Source: Pedosphaera parvula Ellin514
GTDB taxonomy: Bacteria > Verrucomicrobiota > Verrucomicrobiia > Limisphaerales > Pedosphaeraceae
DNA length: 64,000 nt
Direction: 5' to 3'
Assembly: GCF_000172555.1 (NCBI RefSeq)
Contig: NZ_ABOX02000003.1
Span: 241,797 to 305,796, forward strand
Part shown: positions 43,593-52,310 of the stretch, in pieces
Layout of the letters: each line of letters begins with the position of its first letter
Numbering within the stretch: the first letter of the stretch is position 1
Position numbers and translations under genes: made by a program
The notes under the pieces: model-generated
The model's database searches: none
What the model saw: only the letters and a program-made list of their open reading frames with translations
Told to the model about the DNA's origin: nothing

Positions 43593-44984
43593 TTAGGCTT
43601 TGGGACGGAGGTTCCAGGTGAAAGCAAGGAGGATGATGGCAAGGGCGACAGAGGCGAAGACAGCGTAGAGCGCCGAGTTCCAGCCATGGTATTCCGCAAG
43701 ATAGCCAATCCCCTTCCCTTGCACGACGCGACCGATATAGCCGAAGAGTCCTACAAATCCGGCAGCAGTACCGACAGCTTTTTTGGACGTCAGATCAAGG
43801 GACATTACGCCGAGCATCATGACCGGGACGTAAACGAGAAAGCCGAAGATCGTTAAAAAGCACATGTCCAACCAAAGCATGCCCTTGGGTGTGAAAATAA
43901 GGCCGGCAACAGCGGGAAGCATCGGAATCATACACAACATGCTGACGGCTCCCCGGCGGCCCTGAAACTTATCTGAAATCCACCCCATCAACAGCATGCC
44001 TCCAGCCCCGGCGAATTCAATTGCAGTAGTGCTGGCTCCGCCTTGAATCAAGGTCGCACCTCTGGCTTCCTTCAGGTAAGTTGGCCCCCAATCCACCATG
44101 CTATAACGTGCGACGTAGACGAAGAAGTTCGCAATCGCAATCAGCCAGAGATATTTATTCTTGAGGATATAGGTGACGAGCAGTTCCTTAAATGACAGTT
44201 CCTTTTCATGCACGTCCTTCTCCTCCGGGGGATACTCGTTCTTGTACTCTTCTATGGGCGGCAGACCCACCGATTGCGGAGTGTCACGCATGCGCCAGAA
44301 AAGATAAACCGCAGCGACGCAAGCAATGGTTCCTGGAACATAAAAGGCTGAGGACCATCCCCAGTGTTTGGCGCAGAAGGCCGCGAGGATGCCCACGAAT
44401 CCTCCACCAATATTATGGGCTGTGTTCCAAACTCCAAATATGGTGCCACGTTCTTTGTAGGTGTACCAATGTCCCAACCCGCGAGCGCAGGGACCATACC
44501 CCATGCCTTGAATCAATCCATTCAAGGTCCAAAGAGCCAGGTGCATGCCATAGGACATGCTCGCTCCAAAAGCAAAATTGGCAATGGCGCTGAGTATCAG
44601 GCCGACGGCAATAAACTTTCTCGGATTGCTCCGATCGGAGAGATACCCCATGAGGAACTTGCCGACACCATAAGAGATGGCCGACATGGCCACGATGTTC
44701 CCCAGCATGCTCTTGTCATAATTCAGGGCCTGGCCCATCTCCTTCATCACAGGCCCGAGATTGTTGCGAACCAGGTAAAAGCTTGCGTAACCGATATAAG
44801 CGGATTCAAAAATTTGCCAGCGGAAACCAGGATAAACACGATCCACTTCGTCCTTGGGAAGACGTTGAATGTGAGGTGCAGGTTTGAACCAGCGGAATAG
44901 CTTGCTGAATCCAGAGCCAGAGTCAGCAATCACAGTCGTTTTCGGCAGGCCAGACTTGGGGTCCGAGATCAACGGTTCTTTCAT
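43593..44984 (-). CDS. glpT: Glycerol-3-phosphate/organophosphate transporter (OPA-type MFS)
   Basis: 463 aa with about 12 membrane segments. It has the OPA-family features: ESAYIGYASFYLVRNNLGPVMKEM at helix 1, GVGKFLMGYLSDRSNPRKFIAVGL (motif A), LNGLIQGMGYGPCARGLGHWYTYKERGTIFGVWNTAHNIGGG and VARYSMVDWGPTYLKEARG. GlpT exchanges external glycerol-3-phosphate for internal phosphate. A hexose-phosphate (UhpT-like) substrate is possible from sequence alone. The glpD remnant 51 bp upstream supports glycerol-3-phosphate. Last gene of the HAD-glpD-glpT run. Confidence 0.9.
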   Translation of the reverse strand: MKEPLISDPKSGLPKTTVIADSGSGFSKLFRWFKPAPHIQRLPKDEVDRVYPGFRWQIFESAYIGYASFYLVRNNLGPVMKEMGQALNYDKSMLGNIVAMSAISYGVGKFLMGYLSDRSNPRKFIAVGLILSAIANFAFGASMSYGMHLALWTLNGLIQGMGYGPCARGLGHWYTYKERGTIFGVWNTAHNIGGGFVGILAAFCAKHWGWSSAFYVPGTIACVAAVYLFWRMRDTPQSVGLPPIEEYKNEYPPEEKDVHEKELSFKELLVTYILKNKYLWLIAIANFFVYVARYSMVDWGPTYLKEARGATLIQGGASTTAIEFAGAGGMLLMGWISDKFQGRRGAVSMLCMIPMLPAVAGLIFTPKGMLWLDMCFLTIFGFLVYVPVMMLGVMSLDLTSKKAVGTAAGFVGLFGYIGRVVQGKGIGYLAEYHGWNSALYAVFASVALAIILLAFTWNLRPKA

Positions 44985-45035
44985 GCTATGGTCGAAGACT
45001 ACCGTTCCGAAAGAACGATTGAAATCATTTTAATG

Positions 45036-46545
45036 TTACGATCCGACCTTGGCCGCAAATTGACGAGTTCCAGGACTGCCTTCAATGCCGGTTGCCGCGT
45101 AGTAACGCTTCAATTCAGCATCACGTTCGGCTGCCGACCAGCCTAAAAATTCTGCCATCCAATCCGCGACGCGCCCGGCTTTCTCTGCTGCATCGCGGTA
45201 ATAATAATGCCAACTGGTGCGGCGAATCATGACGTCATCCAAATGGACGGCCCATTCGCGGGTACAGAAGTGTTGTACGGCGCGATTGTTGAATTCAGGA
45301 GGAACGATGGCACTAATACCGCGAGTTTCACTTTCGGGCAACAGAGGTTCTTCTGCGGTGTGGGATGGTTTTATTGCCTGCCCCAGAGTATTTTTCAAAA
45401 TGGCGTCAACCGTTTGCTCAGCCATGAGGCGATACGTTGTCAACTTGCCGCCAGCGACATCCCACCAACCCGGTTCGGGATTCATAATCTCGTGTGCACG
45501 GGAAATGTCCGAAGGCTTGCCATTGGGATCGGCAATTAAGGGGCGCAGTCCAGCCCAGGTGCTGATGATATCCCTTTGGACCAGTTTCACCTGGGGGAAG
45601 AATTCGGCGACAGTGCGAAGCACATAATCAATGTCGCTTTGATCCGCCCGAACATCGTCCAGGGAGCCTTTATAATCGGTATCAGTCGTTCCAATAATCA
45701 GACGTTCGCCCCACGGAATCACAAACAGAATGCGTTTGCCCTCGGTAATGACGACGGCATCAGGAACGGGCAACCGACTTCGCTCCACTACAATGTGGAT
45801 GCCTTTGGCGAGACGGAGTTTTACAGAACTGTGAGGCAATCCATCAGCCCATGGACCGGTGGCATTCACCACTGCACGCGCTTGCAGATCGTAAGCGCGA
45901 TTGGTGAGTTGATCCGTGACTTTGCAGGTCCAGTTTTCGTTTGCAAAGGTGGATGTTTGAAATTTGCAATAGTTGAGCAGAGTAGCTCCGCTCTTTGACG
46001 CGGAACGGAGCGTATCAAGAACGAGGCGTGCGTCATTGGTCAAGCCGTCGTAATAGCGCACAGCACCAGTGAGTCGTTCCGATTTTAATCTGGGCAGTTG
46101 CTCCAAAGTTTTGTTTTGGGAGAGGGAGCTGGATTTCCCCAGGTTTTTGCCGCTGCAAAGAAGGTCGTAAATTTTGACGCCAATACGCAATTGCCAGAGC
46201 GGCCAATCCGTTCCCTTATAGGTGGGGAAAATAAACGCCAGTGGTTCGGCTACATGCGGCGCAATTTGTTGGATGATGCGCTTTTCAACACTGGCTTCGT
46301 GAACCAGTTTCACGCGACCTTGCGCCAGATAGCGGATGCCCCCGTGCAGGAGCCGGCTTGAGCGGCTGCTGGTTCCAAAGGCGAAATCGTGCTGCTCAAA
46401 CGAGGGCGACTCGCAGGCCGCGCATGGCAGCATCACGCGCGATGCCAGAGCCGACGATTCCAACGGCGATGATCAAGACGTCGAGGGGAACCTGGGAGAT
46501 TCGTTCGAAGGCTTCAGTTCGCTGTTGTGAAGAAGGAGAGTTCAC
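45036..46545 (-). pseudogene. glpD: Aerobic glycerol-3-phosphate dehydrogenase with a frameshift near the N-terminus
   Basis: The full protein would start at a GTG (46545) that overlaps the HAD stop as GTGA and begin with AFERISQVPLDVLIIAVG, IVGSGIARDAAMRGLRVALV. At this point the frame hits TGA, while the next frame continues EQHDFAFGTSSRSSRLLHGGIRYLAQG and the whole remaining protein to 45036. One extra T in the run at 46398-46400 (coding strand GTTTGAG instead of GTTGAG) explains it. The rejoined length is about 502 aa, normal for GlpD, which oxidises glycerol-3-phosphate to DHAP with FAD at the membrane. The FAD loop also has AVGIVGSG where GGGITGAG is usual. Whether this is a true mutation or a sequencing error cannot be told. 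Translation from a downstream start (46463) would lack the FAD-binding segment. Confidence 0.85.
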
Positions 46546-47393
46546 CTGATTGCCGTTTGAGCGTGAGCCGCCTGCAACAACCCGCCGAATTCGGCGAGGG
46601 ATGGAACTATCAGCTCAGGTTTGGGCGAGTAATCGGCAGCTTCCTGCTCGGCGGTTTCGCCAGTAAGCACCAGAACCCCTACCGAACCGGCGCGTTGAGC
46701 CATTACAATATCAGTATAAAGCCGGTCGCCTACCATGGCGAGATTCTGCGGCGCAAGATTGTAGCGTTGCAGGATGCCACGAAGCATGGCGACATCGGGC
46801 TTGCCAAGGACAGCTTGTGGAGCGCGGCCCGTGGCGGTTTCCAAGGCGGCGAGGATGGCTCCACAATCGACGAGCACCGTGGGTTGATCGGTTGGGCAGA
46901 CGCGATCGGGGTTGGTTCCAACGTAAGGCTTCCCCTGCTTGATCCACCAGGCAGCCCGGCAGAGGCGCGAGTAAGTAAGAGTCAAATCAAAACCGACGAC
47001 CACAGCGTCAGGCTCCTCATTGGGATCGTCAGGAAGCAAGGAATAACCGGCAGATTCAAAAGCTCGACACATGCTGGGTGTCCCGAGCACGAAAAGTCGG
47101 CGGACTTCGGGCAGATGACCCTGCAAATATTCGATAGTGGCCTGGGTGGAGGTGTAAAGTTGATCCACCGAGGCGGCAATGCCCATGCGTTGGAGATGTT
47201 GCAGATAGTCGGCGACGTTTTTGGACGGATTGTTGGTAAGGAACGTATAGCCAATGCCCAACTCACGAAGCAAAGCGAGAAAAGGGATGGTGAATTTAAA
47301 CAGCGTTCCGCCACTGTAAATGGTTCCGTCCATGTCGAGGGCGACATGACGTACTTGACGCAGTTGTTCGGGGTGCATCTTACAATGGAGCAT
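46542..47393 (-). CDS. HAD-IIA family phosphatase (NagD-like)
   Basis: 283 aa. HAD motif I is VALDMDGTIYSGG, motif II is FLTNNPSKN, the motif III Lys lies in VLGKPDVAML and motif IV is MVGDRLYTDIVMA. The cap-domain arrangement between motifs II and III is of the NagD/4-nitrophenylphosphatase type. Related enzymes hydrolyse phosphoglycolate, glycerol-3-phosphate or nucleotides. Its stop overlaps the glpD GTG by 4 bp, which suggests a glycerol-3-phosphate-related phosphatase, as an inference from context. An internal Met at 47378 is an alternative start. Confidence 0.9.
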   Translation of the reverse strand: MLHCKMHPEQLRQVRHVALDMDGTIYSGGTLFKFTIPFLALLRELGIGYTFLTNNPSKNVADYLQHLQRMGIAASVDQLYTSTQATIEYLQGHLPEVRRLFVLGTPSMCRAFESAGYSLLPDDPNEEPDAVVVGFDLTLTYSRLCRAAWWIKQGKPYVGTNPDRVCPTDQPTVLVDCGAILAALETATGRAPQAVLGKPDVAMLRGILQRYNLAPQNLAMVGDRLYTDIVMAQRAGSVGVLVLTGETAEQEAADYSPKPELIVPSLAEFGGLLQAAHAQTAIR

Positions 47394-47484
47394 AGTAAAT
47401 GGCTTTATTCATCTGATTTACGGAAAGCGTTGAGTCTGTTCGCAAACTCTTTGAGCTGCAATTACCATCCAAATGGGCCAGCCA

Positions 47485-47529
47485 GCGTTAACGCACTAAG
47501 TTACTATAATTCAAGGGGACTGAAGTCAA
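47485..47529 (-). promoter_or_regulatory. Promoter with palindromic operator upstream of HAD-glpD-glpT
   Basis: On the minus strand: TTGACT (47524-47529), 15-bp spacer, TATAGT (47503-47508), then the operator with core GCGTTAACGC (47485-47494). The 14-mer GCGTTAACGCACTA (47485-47498) is identical to one at 48509-48522. The operator lies just after the -10 box, where a bound repressor would block transcription initiation. Confidence 0.55.
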
Positions 47530-47681
47530 CAAATTTATGTTATTGCAATCAAGAAAATCAAAATCCCACTTAGGCGTATAATATATCAGCGCGTGCCGAT
47601 GCATAGGCAGCCGGCGAAACCATTTAGGCTGACAATGCTTGTTTCATTGGTAAGTTTTGGTTGGTGGGTAACGGAAGAAGC

Positions 47682-48410
47682 TTAATTCGCGAGCACATTG
47701 GTTTGGGAGTAGTCCCATACAATGTGCCATCGCTTTTGGGTAATCCACTGCGCATGACCATCACAGAAATTCATATTGGCGCCATCTGCACCATGGTTAT
47801 CGTCCTTGAAGTCTGGATAGTTATTAACATCCTTTGGGTCTGTAACATCGTCCGCATCGACCGTTAGAAACGTTTCCGATGGCTTTACGACTGTTGAAGC
47901 TTTCTTCTTGGGGCCTCTAGCGCCATTAAAACAGCCCAAAGTCTCAAAGCTCAGCCCGTTTGTCCCCGGTTTGCCATTCGCCTTGTATGCAGTCCCCCGT
48001 GGAATCTTTGTCCCATCCGGTTTGATGGTTGTATTGTTTGGATCAATAAAATTCGCGGTGCTGGGGCAGGTATAGCTTTTCAGTGTCGAAACGTACAAGG
48101 GGTAAAGAAATGATAAATCATCATCGCGGTCATCGCGATCGGATCCAGGAACTTCGGATGGATTATACACCCACGAAGGAGCTGTATAATGGCCGCGAAA
48201 ATCATCGGCGTACATTTGACATCCAAGACCAAGTTGTTTCAAATTGTTCAAACAACCTGTGCGTTGCGCCTTTGCCTTGGCCCTTGCCAGCGCTGGAAGC
48301 AGCAATCCCGCCAAAATCGCAATAATCGCGATAACTACCAGGAGTTCGATCAGGGTGAAAGCCCAGGTGCTGGAATTCCCTTTTCCAGGGAAGCGCGATA
48401 ATTTTTTCAT
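47682..48410 (-). CDS. Pseudopilin-like secreted protein
   Basis: 242 aa. Leader [17 protein letters not shown], then [31 protein letters not shown]. The soluble domain contains [20 protein letters not shown], an acidic stretch [11 protein letters not shown] and the ending [21 protein letters not shown], a slightly altered H-X-DG tail. It lies between the GntR gene and the HAD-glpD-glpT operon on the same strand, and its promoter carries the same operator as that operon. This is the only pseudopilin here with a visible regulatory link to metabolism. Confidence 0.88.
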   Translation of the reverse strand: MKKLSRFPGKGNSSTWAFTLIELLVVIAIIAILAGLLLPALARAKAKAQRTGCLNNLKQLGLGCQMYADDFRGHYTAPSWVYNPSEVPGSDRDDRDDDLSFLYPLYVSTLKSYTCPSTANFIDPNNTTIKPDGTKIPRGTAYKANGKPGTNGLSFETLGCFNGARGPKKKASTVVKPSETFLTVDADDVTDPKDVNNYPDFKDDNHGADGANMNFCDGHAQWITQKRWHIVWDYSQTNVLAN

Positions 48411-48506
48411 ACTTCTACTCTTCTTTTTTTGCTACTCCAAACCTGTTCTTAATTGATTCAGCTTGATCCAGCTCCATCGGACGCGAGTGTCGAAAACACC
48501 AGATTC

Positions 48507-48549
48507 GTGCGTTAACGCACTAGGTATGCCTTTTTCACTCCAACGTCAA
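48507..48549 (-). promoter_or_regulatory. Promoter with palindromic operator upstream of the pseudopilin
   Basis: On the minus strand: TTGACG (48544-48549), a 17-bp spacer, TACCTA (48521-48526), followed directly by the perfect palindrome GTGCGTTAACGCAC (48507-48520). The layout matches the promoter at 47485-47529. It lies about 100 bp upstream of the pseudopilin ATG. Confidence 0.6.
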
Positions 48550-48723
48550 TAATTTTGTTTGTTTTTTGCCCGGCTGGCTGGCCTGCTGCTTCACGCGGTG
48601 AGCGGCATTACCTGGCAACATGTTCAGGGAAAATTAGACTACATCCTTGATTCGAGCCCAAGTTACAATTCCGTTACTACAGAGATACGAGCAAGAAACG
48701 ACTTGCGGAAATTCTCATCCCCC

Positions 48724-49446
48724 TCACCGCACTGCCTTGGCAGCAAACCGATACATGTCCCCCCGGTAAACAGAATCCTCCATTTCAACGATCATATCTT
48801 TGCCACAGAACGAAACCCCTTCCACACGGAATGCAGGACTGGGTTTTTCCAACTGAAATACTTCGAGGGCCGCCCCTTCTATGATTACAGCGCTCACCAT
48901 CTGATTGATTTCGGTGAGCACGATTCCGTAGTCCTTCTCAAAAATTTGATACAACGAATGCTCCAGGTTGCGGCGATGTATCTCAGGACAAAACTGAAGC
49001 GAGATATACCGCGTCTCACTCATCATCGGAATGCCATCGGCATAACGCACTCGTTCAATCTCGCAGTACGGGCCACGCATCGTAAACTCTCTGCCATTTA
49101 CGACCTGGGTATGATCTCCTTTGCGCAAATGAAACCCGGTTAACTTAGTGGCCGGCTTGCGACCAGCTTCAATCATGTTCTTGGTGAAGCCAAAAATCCG
49201 GTTGATGGCGCGCACCACCGTGTAATTCTTGACGAAGGTCCCCTTCCCCTTAATGCGAGTGACCCACCCCTCCTTCTCCAACTCGTGCAAAGCCTTTCGC
49301 GCGGTGGTATTGCTCACCTGGTATTTCTCGATAATCTCGTTTTCAGAAGGCACGGGATTTCCCGGGGCAAGTTCCCCTCGTTGAACCATCGAGATAATAT
49401 CCCGACGGATCTGAAAATACTTTGGCGGACTGTATGGCTCTTGCAT
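48724..49446 (-). CDS. GntR-family regulator with UTRA sensor (HutC subfamily)
   Basis: 240 aa from the ATG at 49446 (MQEPYSPPKYFQI); a TTG three codons earlier is less likely. The winged HTH is YFQIRRDIISMVQRGELAPGNPVPSENEIIEKYQVSNTTARKALHELEKEGWVTRIKGKGTFV. A UTRA ligand domain follows (YCEIERVRYADGIPMMSETRYISLQFCP ... SLYQIFEKDYGIVLTEINQMVSAVIIE). UTRA proteins bind small sugars or phosphorylated metabolites. It lies upstream of the pseudopilin and HAD-glpD-glpT genes on the same strand and is the nearest candidate to bind their shared operator, although the GCGTTAACGC core is also typical of LacI-type proteins. Confidence 0.92.
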   Translation of the reverse strand: MQEPYSPPKYFQIRRDIISMVQRGELAPGNPVPSENEIIEKYQVSNTTARKALHELEKEGWVTRIKGKGTFVKNYTVVRAINRIFGFTKNMIEAGRKPATKLTGFHLRKGDHTQVVNGREFTMRGPYCEIERVRYADGIPMMSETRYISLQFCPEIHRRNLEHSLYQIFEKDYGIVLTEINQMVSAVIIEGAALEVFQLEKPSPAFRVEGVSFCGKDMIVEMEDSVYRGDMYRFAAKAVR

Positions 49447-49782
49447 GATGGTCAATCTGGTTGCGGCCTGCCGTCATCACCAACGATTTTTAGGCGCTGC
49501 ATGAGACAACAAATCGCAACAATCAAACGTTCTTGTGAAACTTGCATTTATCCTAATAGATCCGCCATTGTTGAGCAATTCATAAGTAAACAGCCTGCTC
49601 GCGAATCTGACCGATTTCAGAATTTTCAGGCGATGACACACCTCCCGTGTCGAATTACTGCCGCAACATGTTTCGTTGTAATCGTGTTGGGATCGAACTG
49701 CAGCGGTGTGAAATCGAAAATTCCTCAGGAAAAACGTTAAATTTCTCTTTTCATAAGCGAGTGTAGGCTTTAGTGTCCCGCC
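49447..49782. other. Gene-free divergent region between gntR and HU
   Basis: About 335 bp. It should carry the promoters of the divergent GntR and HU genes. A plus-strand open frame crossing it is only a mirror of gntR. No GCGTTAACGC site was found here, so the GntR gene itself does not show the shared operator. Confidence 0.4.
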
Positions 49783-50073
49783 ATGGCTAAAGCCTTATCT
49801 AAATCCCAATTGGCAGCGGAAATCGCTGAAAAGAATCAAATCACCAAGAAGCAAGCGGTGGAAATCCTCGATCATCTGGCAGAACTTGCCTACAAGAATG
49901 CCAAGAACACCTTTACCATTCCTGGTTTAGGCAAGCTCGTTTTGGTCAATCGCAAAGCCCGCATGGGCCGCAATCCTGCTACTGGCGAAACCATCAAGAT
50001 CGCCGCCAAGCGCGTCGTGAAGTTCCGCGTCGCCAAGGCAGCCAAGGATGCGATCCTCGGCGTTAAGAAGTAA
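49783..50073 (+). CDS. HU-family DNA-binding protein
   Basis: 96 aa. Starts MAKALSKSQLAAEIAEKNQITKKQAVEILDHL and carries the family signature TFTIPGLGKLVLVNRKARMGRNPATGETIKI, with the DNA-wrapping beta arm including the conserved RNPxTG. It is a nucleoid protein that bends DNA. The basic C-terminus is normal length. It is monocistronic, with a strong terminator. Confidence 0.95.
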   Translation: MAKALSKSQLAAEIAEKNQITKKQAVEILDHLAELAYKNAKNTFTIPGLGKLVLVNRKARMGRNPATGETIKIAAKRVVKFRVAKAAKDAILGVKK

Positions 50074-50090
50074 TTTTTCAACTTCCAACA

Positions 50091-50126
50091 AAGGCACTCT
50101 GATTCACTTCAGAGTGCCTTTTTTCT
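50091..50126 (+). terminator. Intrinsic terminator of the HU gene
   Basis: AAGGCACTCTGA (50091-50102) pairs perfectly with TCAGAGTGCCTT (50109-50120), followed by TTTTTC. The loop is 6 nt. It ends 53 bp after the stop. Confidence 0.95.
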
Positions 50127-50199
50127 TTACGGCCATTGTTTGAAACGAAAGAGCTTTATCAGTGATTGAAAGTGGCCATGCGGCGGGGCCTGTCGCGAA

Positions 50200-51399
50200 T
50201 CAATGACATCCAGTTGGGCTTTTCGTTGGCAGCAAAACTTGTGGGTAATTGAAAGGGCTGGGGTAACGGTTACGCCGTTTGCGACGGTGGCGCACACGAT
50301 GCGTTCCAATCAGCCACGCGGTCAGGGCTGCAAATATTCCCATGCCAGCGAAAATTCCCGCCCGGGATCGTGCCGGAACGACGGTGACCGAGAAGTTGTC
50401 GAAATGTGCATAGCCCGAAGTCCAAGGGTCGCCTATATTAGCGACGATCCAGACATCCGCCTGGACAACTCCTTTGGGCGGGAAGAGGTTGGTTGCGGTC
50501 ATCGTTTTGTATTTAAGCATTTCCGAATCGTCCGTGCTTGAACCGACATGGAGCACGGTCTGGCCAAGAAAGTCTCCCTCCCTTCCAAAGAACCGGAAAG
50601 CCACGTCAATATTGTCTCCGGGGTTGACCTTGCCCGGCAACTTATACGCGAACGCGAAGGTGAATGGCCCACGCGCGCGCTCCAGCGGGAACATTTCGCT
50701 CCGGATGTCGGCGTGATTAGTTTCGTGGGCAGCCGCGTTGGTGATTCCGATTCTGAAAGAGTTTAAGCCCGTCGCCGGATCAGCATTGTCAATCACCACC
50801 GTCCCCCCGCCGAGGACTCCAGTGTACCAGCCCGCGAAACCGTTTTCCGCTCCCGGATTTGCCGGCCCGAGGAAAGCCATGTGAGCCTTCGCCATGGTCG
50901 GCGTAAGTTTGATGGGATAGGTTTCAACGACTTTTCCGGAGGCATCGGCGCGCCAGGCCTTCTGCAATTGGAAGTCGCTGTTGCTATACGTCTGCACGAG
51001 AACATAAAAATAGTTTCGGGGAGGAGAGTCTTTGGTGATAACGTGAAGTTGCAGGGACCAATAATAAGGCCCGTTCGGGCTTACCAGGGGCGGCTTCTCC
51101 AAACGCAGCATTCCATGGTCATGCTTCGCAATTCCCGGCAACTGGCCGTTGTGGTGAAGCAGGGCGAGAAACTCCACGCTCTTGTTTATACGCGCTGCCT
51201 CCGGGCCTTGTAGCACCTTTCGAAACTCCTTTTGCCGCTGCACTTCCTGTTGGTGTCGCGCGATGGCTGCTCGTTCCGCAGATTCCCGCTCCGATTTCCG
51301 GCAACCGGAGACGAGAACTGCGACGGTGAAACAAACGGCTCCCGTGAGCAAAAGTTTCGAAACGTAAGTCCGCAAAACGTAATTTAAATCATCGACCAT
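50200..51399 (-). CDS. Lipoprotein with jelly-roll-like domain and C-terminal anchor
   Basis: 399 aa from the ATG at 51399, which gives a lipobox (LVSGC, Cys33); the frame is open further upstream inside the pseudopilin remnant, whose last 11 bp it overlaps. After a coiled Arg/Gln/Glu-rich stretch comes a domain that is closely similar to the end of the TPR protein at 53.1-54.7 kb: FLGPANPGAENGFAGWYTGVLGGG, RIGITNAAAHETNHADIRSEMFPL, GQTVLHVGSSTDDSEM and FDNFSVT. Both then have PARSRxGIFAGxGIF plus a hydrophobic helix and an Arg-rich tail. The domain reads like a carbohydrate-binding beta sandwich. Confidence 0.8.
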   Translation of the reverse strand: MVDDLNYVLRTYVSKLLLTGAVCFTVAVLVSGCRKSERESAERAAIARHQQEVQRQKEFRKVLQGPEAARINKSVEFLALLHHNGQLPGIAKHDHGMLRLEKPPLVSPNGPYYWSLQLHVITKDSPPRNYFYVLVQTYSNSDFQLQKAWRADASGKVVETYPIKLTPTMAKAHMAFLGPANPGAENGFAGWYTGVLGGGTVVIDNADPATGLNSFRIGITNAAAHETNHADIRSEMFPLERARGPFTFAFAYKLPGKVNPGDNIDVAFRFFGREGDFLGQTVLHVGSSTDDSEMLKYKTMTATNLFPPKGVVQADVWIVANIGDPWTSGYAHFDNFSVTVVPARSRAGIFAGMGIFAALTAWLIGTHRVRHRRKRRNRYPSPFNYPQVLLPTKSPTGCH

Positions 51400-51952
51400 C
51401 CGGAGAGTCGGGGTAGCACCAAAGACTGTTTTTATTCGTGTCATACACCTGGAGGTACCAGGCACCCAGGCGGACGTAACCCACCGAGCCGCCAAATGTG
51501 GCGTTAATCGCTCCGTTGAGATGACGTTCACTGACGCCCTCCGCCGGAAAGTTTGCACCGTCGTTGAAGTATTCTGGCTGGGTCTCCGTTTCCCAGAAGG
51601 CAACGTCATCCGGCCGCATGCTGCCCAATTTGGCGGTTGGAAAATTGGTTCGGTCATAACCAACCACGGCACCGTTCATCGCGTAACTGGACAGCTGTTG
51701 CTCGCGCTCGCGGAAAAGAGCGCTGTTGGTGTCATCCATGGGACATAGGTAGATTTTCTGACTTGCCAACGTGGGCCAAAGCAATCCCCTTTCAATCTTA
51801 AATTGCGCCGGGCCAGTGCCCGAATTGTCCAGGGCATATAGCCAGCCGGGACGCCCGGAGTGATCTCCGCTTTTCCAATTCGGCCAGGGCAAAATGTCGC
51901 CGTTATCAGTCGCGTACAATTGGACGGCCATCGTGATTTGCTTAAGATTTCC
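51389..51952 (-). pseudogene. Pseudopilin fragment lacking its N-terminus
   Basis: The protein read from about 51952 (GNLKQITMAVQLYATDNGDILPWPNW ...) aligns along its length with the intact pseudopilin at 52311-53117: PWPNW, GWLY, GLLWP, CPMDDTN/CPTDYTN, EQQLSSYAMNGAVVGY/ERLEQLSSYIMNGAIIGY and FNDGA. The FTLIELLVV helix is absent; upstream the frame becomes ankyrin-derived sequence on the other strand. The H-X9-DG tail is H-X9-GG here. An ATG at 51931 could still give a 180-aa protein without an export signal. The next gene overlaps its end by 11 bp. Confidence 0.8.
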
Positions 51953-51963
51953 GATATCGATTA

Positions 51964-52289
51964 TTTGAATCCCCCCTGCTCCTGGCCCTGATTCGGGCGG
52001 ATGCCGAGGTTAAGGTTGTAGCGGCACGATTCCGCTCATGCGTGCTGCGTTTCGTGGTCATCCGGCAGTCGTTTGGATATTGCTTGATGCGGGTGCGGAG
52101 CCGCTTGCGCGACAAGCCAAACAACGCGGACGCAAAGCGCGGTCGGCGCGTGAGCTTGCCGAGGCAAAGCTGGCGTTTGTTACGAATATCACACTTCCGG
52201 ACGAGAGGGATGACGACGCTTCCATCCAGAGGTATAATGAGGTCAGGCGCCTGCTTCTTGGAGCGGAAGGTGGAAGTATCGCGACATGA
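51964..52289 (+). pseudogene. Remnant of an ankyrin-repeat gene (C-terminal part)
   Basis: The plus strand reads SPLLLALIRADAEVKVV in one frame and, after a shift near 52012-52022, GTIPLMRAAFRGHPAVVWILLDAGAEP, a textbook ankyrin repeat. It then continues ARELAEAKLAFVTN and ends QRYNEVRRLLLGAEGGSIAT. The second part is an open frame with ATG at 52038, but it lacks a proper start and SD. It lies between an intact and a truncated pseudopilin gene on the opposite strand, exactly where the truncated one loses its N-terminus. Confidence 0.7.
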
Positions 52290-52310
52290 CGATTTGGAGT
52301 CGAAGGCTGG

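Noticed and set aside
46527..47573. Plus-strand open frame of 348 codons over the HAD gene
   Set aside because: It is the mirror of the HAD phosphatase, whose catalytic motifs are all present on the minus strand.
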